Below are positions 5,671-7,988 of a stretch of DNA of 7,988 bases, one piece after another. A program made the translations under genes and the position numbers. Where the stretch lies: contig CP070769.1 of assembly GCA_020347085.1 (NCBI GenBank), positions 1,546,064-1,554,051 on the forward strand, written 5' to 3'. Below the pieces are notes generated by a model. It had not been told where the DNA came from and ran no database searches. It saw nothing but the letters and a program-made list of their open reading frames with translations. The stretch comes from Desulfobacterales bacterium. GTDB lineage: Bacteria; Desulfobacterota; Desulfobacteria; Desulfobacterales; C00003060. Position 1 is the first letter of the stretch. Each line of letters starts with the position of its first letter.

Positions 5671-6459
5671 TCAAATGACTTTGGCCTCTTCAGCAAGCAA
5701 TCTCACCAGCTCGGCTGCCTTGGCTTCAACTGTTTCCCCCTCTATGATCCTTCCGGGGGACCTTTCTGGTGGGAAGGCCAGATGCGTGACGCGACATTTC
5801 GCGTGCGCTTCTCCTACATCGCTCGGGTCTATTCCAAGATCACTCAGCGTCCTGGTGGCCAAAGGCTTCTTTTTTGCCTTCATAATGCCTGGCAATGAGG
5901 CATATCGTGGTTCATTGATACCTCTTTGTGTAGTAAAAAGGGCAGGCAGGTCAGCCTCGACCACCACAGTGCCTCCCTCAACGGTGCGCTCACACCTGAT
6001 CTTCCCGTCAGTGATCTCTTCCTTAATGACCATGGAAACTTGGGCGATCCCAAGAAGTTCTGCAACGGCCGCGGGGACCTGGTAGCCATCGACATCTACA
6101 GCCCTTTGACCGGCTATAATAACATCGTAGTCCATCTGTTTTAAGGCTGCAGCCAGCACCTTGGCCGTACCGAGTGCATCGCTCCCTTGGGTGGCTGGGT
6201 CGTCGATCAACACCCCTTCTTCTGCCCCCATGGCTAACGCCGTCCGGATAGACTGGACGGCTCGTTCGGGTCCCACAGAAAGGATGGTTACCTTTCCACC
6301 ATGCTTTTCTTTGATCCGGAGCCCTTCTTCAACAGCAAATTCGTCATACGGATTAATGACCCATTTAACATCTTCTGTTCTGATGGAGGCTTTGTCTTCA
6401 GCAATTTGGATCAAAGTCTCGGTATCAGGCACTTGCTTGAGTAAGACGACGACATCCAC
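5671..6459 (-). CDS. etfB: Electron transfer flavoprotein, beta subunit
   Basis: EtfB is the partner of EtfA; it binds AMP (or a second FAD in bifurcating types) and carries the loop that docks on the donor dehydrogenase. The 262 residues are full length. The start VVVLLKQVPDT is typical, the nucleotide-binding segment is AGQRAVDVDGYQVP at 116-129, and the ETF-beta signature runs from VVVEADLPALFT at 166-177 through NEPRYASLPGIMKAKKKP at 182-199, with Leu189 in the dehydrogenase recognition loop. The start is GTG at 6459 with AAGGAG seven bases upstream; the nearby ATG at 6455 is out of frame. It is the first gene of an etfB-etfA unit. The donor dehydrogenase is not in the window, so the pathway (beta-oxidation, amino or aromatic acid breakdown) is open. 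Confidence 0.96.
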   Translation of the reverse strand: MDVVVLLKQVPDTETLIQIAEDKASIRTEDVKWVINPYDEFAVEEGLRIKEKHGGKVTILSVGPERAVQSIRTALAMGAEEGVLIDDPATQGSDALGTAKVLAAALKQMDYDVIIAGQRAVDVDGYQVPAAVAELLGIAQVSMVIKEEITDGKIRCERTVEGGTVVVEADLPALFTTQRGINEPRYASLPGIMKAKKKPLATRTLSDLGIDPSDVGEAHAKCRVTHLAFPPERSPGRIIEGETVEAKAAELVRLLAEEAKVI

Positions 6460-6723
6460 CTTGTAACTCCTTTGCTGTACATCGGTTCGGTCAGTTTATC
6501 TGATCCGGATTCGTCAATGCTCGACTGTCATACCAGCCTTAATGTGCGGTTGCCGTTCGGTGATCTAGCACAGGATGCACCCTGTTTTCGTTTCACGCAC
6601 GTAACACAGAAAATATAGAAGAGTCAAGATAATCGGCATCAATGACTACAGCTATAGCGGGCAGCTATCGGGGTTATGACCGGCATGCTCCCTGCAAGCC
6701 CCGCCCGGAAGGGCGGGGAGGCT
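6460..6723. other. Spacer upstream of etfB
   Basis: No gene is seen in these 264 bases. They must hold the etfB promoter, but no convincing -35/-10 pair stood out: TTGACT at about 6632-6627 on the minus strand lacks a good -10 at normal spacing. Short inverted repeats occur, ACAGG/CCTGT at 6570-6585 and ATAGC/GCTAT at 6654-6668, the latter of little weight. The GC-rich hairpin at 6699-6718 marks the birA end. Confidence 0.4.
6699..6718. terminator. GC-rich hairpin just after birA
   Basis: CCCCGCCC (6699-6706) and GGGCGGGG (6711-6718) form a perfect 8-bp stem with a four-base GGAA loop (TTCC on the minus strand), beginning 5 bases past the birA stop. There is no T-tract on either side, so it is not a classical intrinsic terminator. 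It may protect the 3' end or pause transcription, or be a copy of a dispersed palindromic element. Confidence 0.5.
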
Positions 6724-7566
6724 TCACTTCAAATCAGAGCTTGGCTTGAGATGACAATACACAACATCCCCTGCCACAACGCTGTGAAGGCAGTCCGTTC
6801 TGTCGCGAACCAGGAGGGTGCCATCCGAGCCCAATGCTTCGGCTACACCCACGAGTCTTTTTTCGGGGAGGAATACCTCAACCTCCCTTCCAAGGGTGGT
6901 GTCAAATTCACACCAGGTCTCAAGGATGGTTGCAAAGAGCCCTGTTTGAAACGACTCGTACCATTGCTCTATCTGTTGCAGTAGAGTTTGAATGAGATGG
7001 ATCCGTGAGAGTGGTTCGCCAAGGCCGAGTCTAAGAGATCCGGCCAGGTTTCGGATAGAGATGGGAAGCTCGTTCCGTTCCATATTCACGTTCACCCCAA
7101 TGCCAAGGATAGCGAAGTCGATTCGCCTCCTGTCAAATACGGCTTCCGTTAAGATACCTCCCACCTTCCGATCAGCGATCAGGATGTCATTTGGCCATTT
7201 GAGCTGAGGCGTTAGTCCAGTTTGGCGGATAGTAGAAGCTACAGCAACGCCAGCGGTTAATGTAAGCTTGGGAAGCCAGTCCGCAGGGCAGTCAGGCCTT
7301 AGTATGATGGAAAGATATAGTCCGGTCCCCGGAGGAGAAACCCAGGAACGCCCCAGACGGCCCCGCCCCTTCGTTTGAGCGTCAGCAACTATCAATGTCC
7401 CTTCCGGAGCCCCTTCTCGAGCCAGCCGCCTCGCCTCGGTGTTGGTCGATGCGACCACGTCAAAGTACTGGATGACGTGCTGGCCAAGCCATCGAGTCGT
7501 AAGGCTTTTCTTGATGATATCCTCGGACAGTTTGTCTATCGATGTTTGATCGAGGGATATACTCAT
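6724..7566 (-). CDS. birA: Biotin-protein ligase, class without DNA-binding domain
   Basis: The enzyme activates biotin to biotinyl-AMP and attaches it to a lysine of biotin-dependent carboxylases. The 280-residue sequence has the catalytic core motifs GRGRLGRSW at 67-75, KWPNDI at 123-128, Lys134 in RKVGGILTE and GIGVNVN at 155-161, then a C-terminal SH3-like domain from about residue 228. The core begins near residue 28 (the STNTEA segment is at 40-45), so the roughly 60-residue helix-turn-helix domain of bifunctional E. coli BirA is absent, and an in-frame TGA three codons upstream rules out a longer N-terminus. It is therefore expected to be an enzyme only, not a repressor. GAGAGG lies close to the ATG at 7566, an imperfect ribosome binding site. 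A possible promoter lies about 275 bases upstream. Confidence 0.94.
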   Translation of the reverse strand: MSISLDQTSIDKLSEDIIKKSLTTRWLGQHVIQYFDVVASTNTEARRLAREGAPEGTLIVADAQTKGRGRLGRSWVSPPGTGLYLSIILRPDCPADWLPKLTLTAGVAVASTIRQTGLTPQLKWPNDILIADRKVGGILTEAVFDRRRIDFAILGIGVNVNMERNELPISIRNLAGSLRLGLGEPLSRIHLIQTLLQQIEQWYESFQTGLFATILETWCEFDTTLGREVEVFLPEKRLVGVAEALGSDGTLLVRDRTDCLHSVVAGDVVYCHLKPSSDLK

Positions 7567-7838
7567 GACCTCTCAACGCCTTGTGCAGCCTGCCTAGTTA
7601 TCCATTTCCTACCCGAGAAACATAATACTCAAAATCCGAAGCGGGCAATCCGAAACAAGTTCAAGCTTCCCGCAGCAAGACTTCGACGAGCTGAGTCGAG
7701 CCGTTGCGAGGAATCCGCTCGCTGTTACCGTTCAACAGGGCTTACTCCAGGGAGCTTCAATTTTGGATTTGTTTGACGCAAGGTTGCGCCTAACACCTTG
7801 AGAAGCAGCACTTCGTGTCGAATTTGCGCCTTGAGAAC
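7567..7838. other. Repeat-bearing leader stretch upstream of birA
   Basis: No gene is supported here. TCGAC (7683-7687) and GTCGA (7695-7699) form a small hairpin in sequence resembling a common bacterial intergenic repeat. CGCAA-GG-TTGCG at 7777-7788 is a second short palindrome whose core 12-mer also occurs between etfB and etfA. CCTTGAGAA occurs twice (7796-7804 and 7829-7837). If the promoter at 7839-7869 serves birA, this would be a 5' leader of about 265 bases; only 3-4 codon frames start in it on the minus strand. Confidence 0.45.
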
Positions 7839-7869
7839 AGTATAACATTCGCGTTTCGAATGTGTTCAA
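7839..7869 (-). promoter_or_regulatory. Extended -10 promoter with a 19-bp palindromic spacer (MerR-type geometry)
   Basis: On the minus strand a -35 TTGAAC (7869-7864) and a -10 TATACT (7844-7839), the latter with an extended TGn at 7847-7845, are separated by exactly 19 bases. That spacer is a perfect dyad: ACATTCG, five bases, CGAATGT (7863-7845). Over-long 19-20 bp spacers filled by the operator dyad are the hallmark of promoters switched by MerR-family activators. It points toward birA. No regulator gene is seen in the window, so the MerR assignment is inference. Confidence 0.6.
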
Positions 7870-7988
7870 TAGTAAACGGGCTGTTGCCCAAACCCTTCTC
7901 TTGAAGATGTTGCTAGTGTTGCGCAGCTTTCTTGCCGCAAGGGACATCCTTTTTGAGGTCAGGTCACTGATATGGCCTGACAGGCCCC
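7870..7988. other. Right-hand window edge, no gene recognised
   Basis: A 71-codon minus-strand frame starting at 7947 crosses the promoter and repeats and looks spurious. GTCAGG (7958-7963) and CCTGAC (7976-7981) form a 6-bp inverted repeat at the very edge, which could be part of a hairpin belonging to the next gene. Confidence 0.35.

Noticed and set aside
5253..6085. Long plus-strand frames opposite etfA and etfB (132 and 190 codons)
   Set aside because: Antisense to two well-supported genes, with no ribosome binding sites or family features.
7732..7947. 71-codon minus-strand frame near the right edge
   Set aside because: It overlaps the promoter palindrome and intergenic repeats, its product is basic with no motif, and its start has a poorly spaced ribosome binding site.

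Overview
The window looks like chromosomal DNA of a Gram-negative, probably anaerobic bacterium, most likely a sulfate-reducing or syntrophic member of the Desulfobacterota (former Deltaproteobacteria). This is inferred from the style of the EtfB/EtfA pair, RimO and LeuA proteins, the moderate GC content, and repeat-bearing intergenic spacers. No phage, insertion sequence, CRISPR array, tRNA or rRNA was recognised. Six of the seven protein genes, and the leader peptide, lie on the minus strand; the PilZ gene is the only convincing plus-strand gene.

Layout: (a) 1-807, minus: the N-terminal part of leuA (2-isopropylmalate synthase), running off the left edge. (b) 970-1180, minus: a leucine-responsive attenuator, made of a promoter region with inverted repeats, a 22-residue leader peptide with 12 leucines, and two mutually exclusive RNA hairpins, the second an intrinsic terminator. 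(c) 1224-1712: a non-coding stretch in front of a small PilZ protein (1713-2057, plus). (d) 2114-4416, minus: rimO and a long-chain polyprenyl diphosphate synthase, overlapping by 4 bases (ATGA). (e) 4587-6459, minus: etfB then etfA, ending in a strong intrinsic terminator. (f) 6724-7566, minus: a biotin-protein ligase without the DNA-binding domain. (g) 7567-7988: a repeat-bearing non-coding stretch with an extended -10 promoter whose 19-bp spacer is exactly a perfect palindrome, the geometry of MerR-family promoters.

The genes are mostly housekeeping: leucine biosynthesis, a quinone or carrier-lipid side chain, ribosomal protein S12 modification, electron transfer from acyl-CoA type dehydrogenases, and biotin attachment. 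The most informative parts are regulatory. The leu leader shows every element of a ribosome-mediated attenuator: leucine codon run, antiterminator at the end of the leader, terminator, and T-tract. The leuA start is ambiguous between two in-frame ATGs, each with a good ribosome binding site. Nothing here amounts to a wholly new multi-gene system; the leu attenuator and the MerR-type promoter are the best candidates for undescribed regulation.
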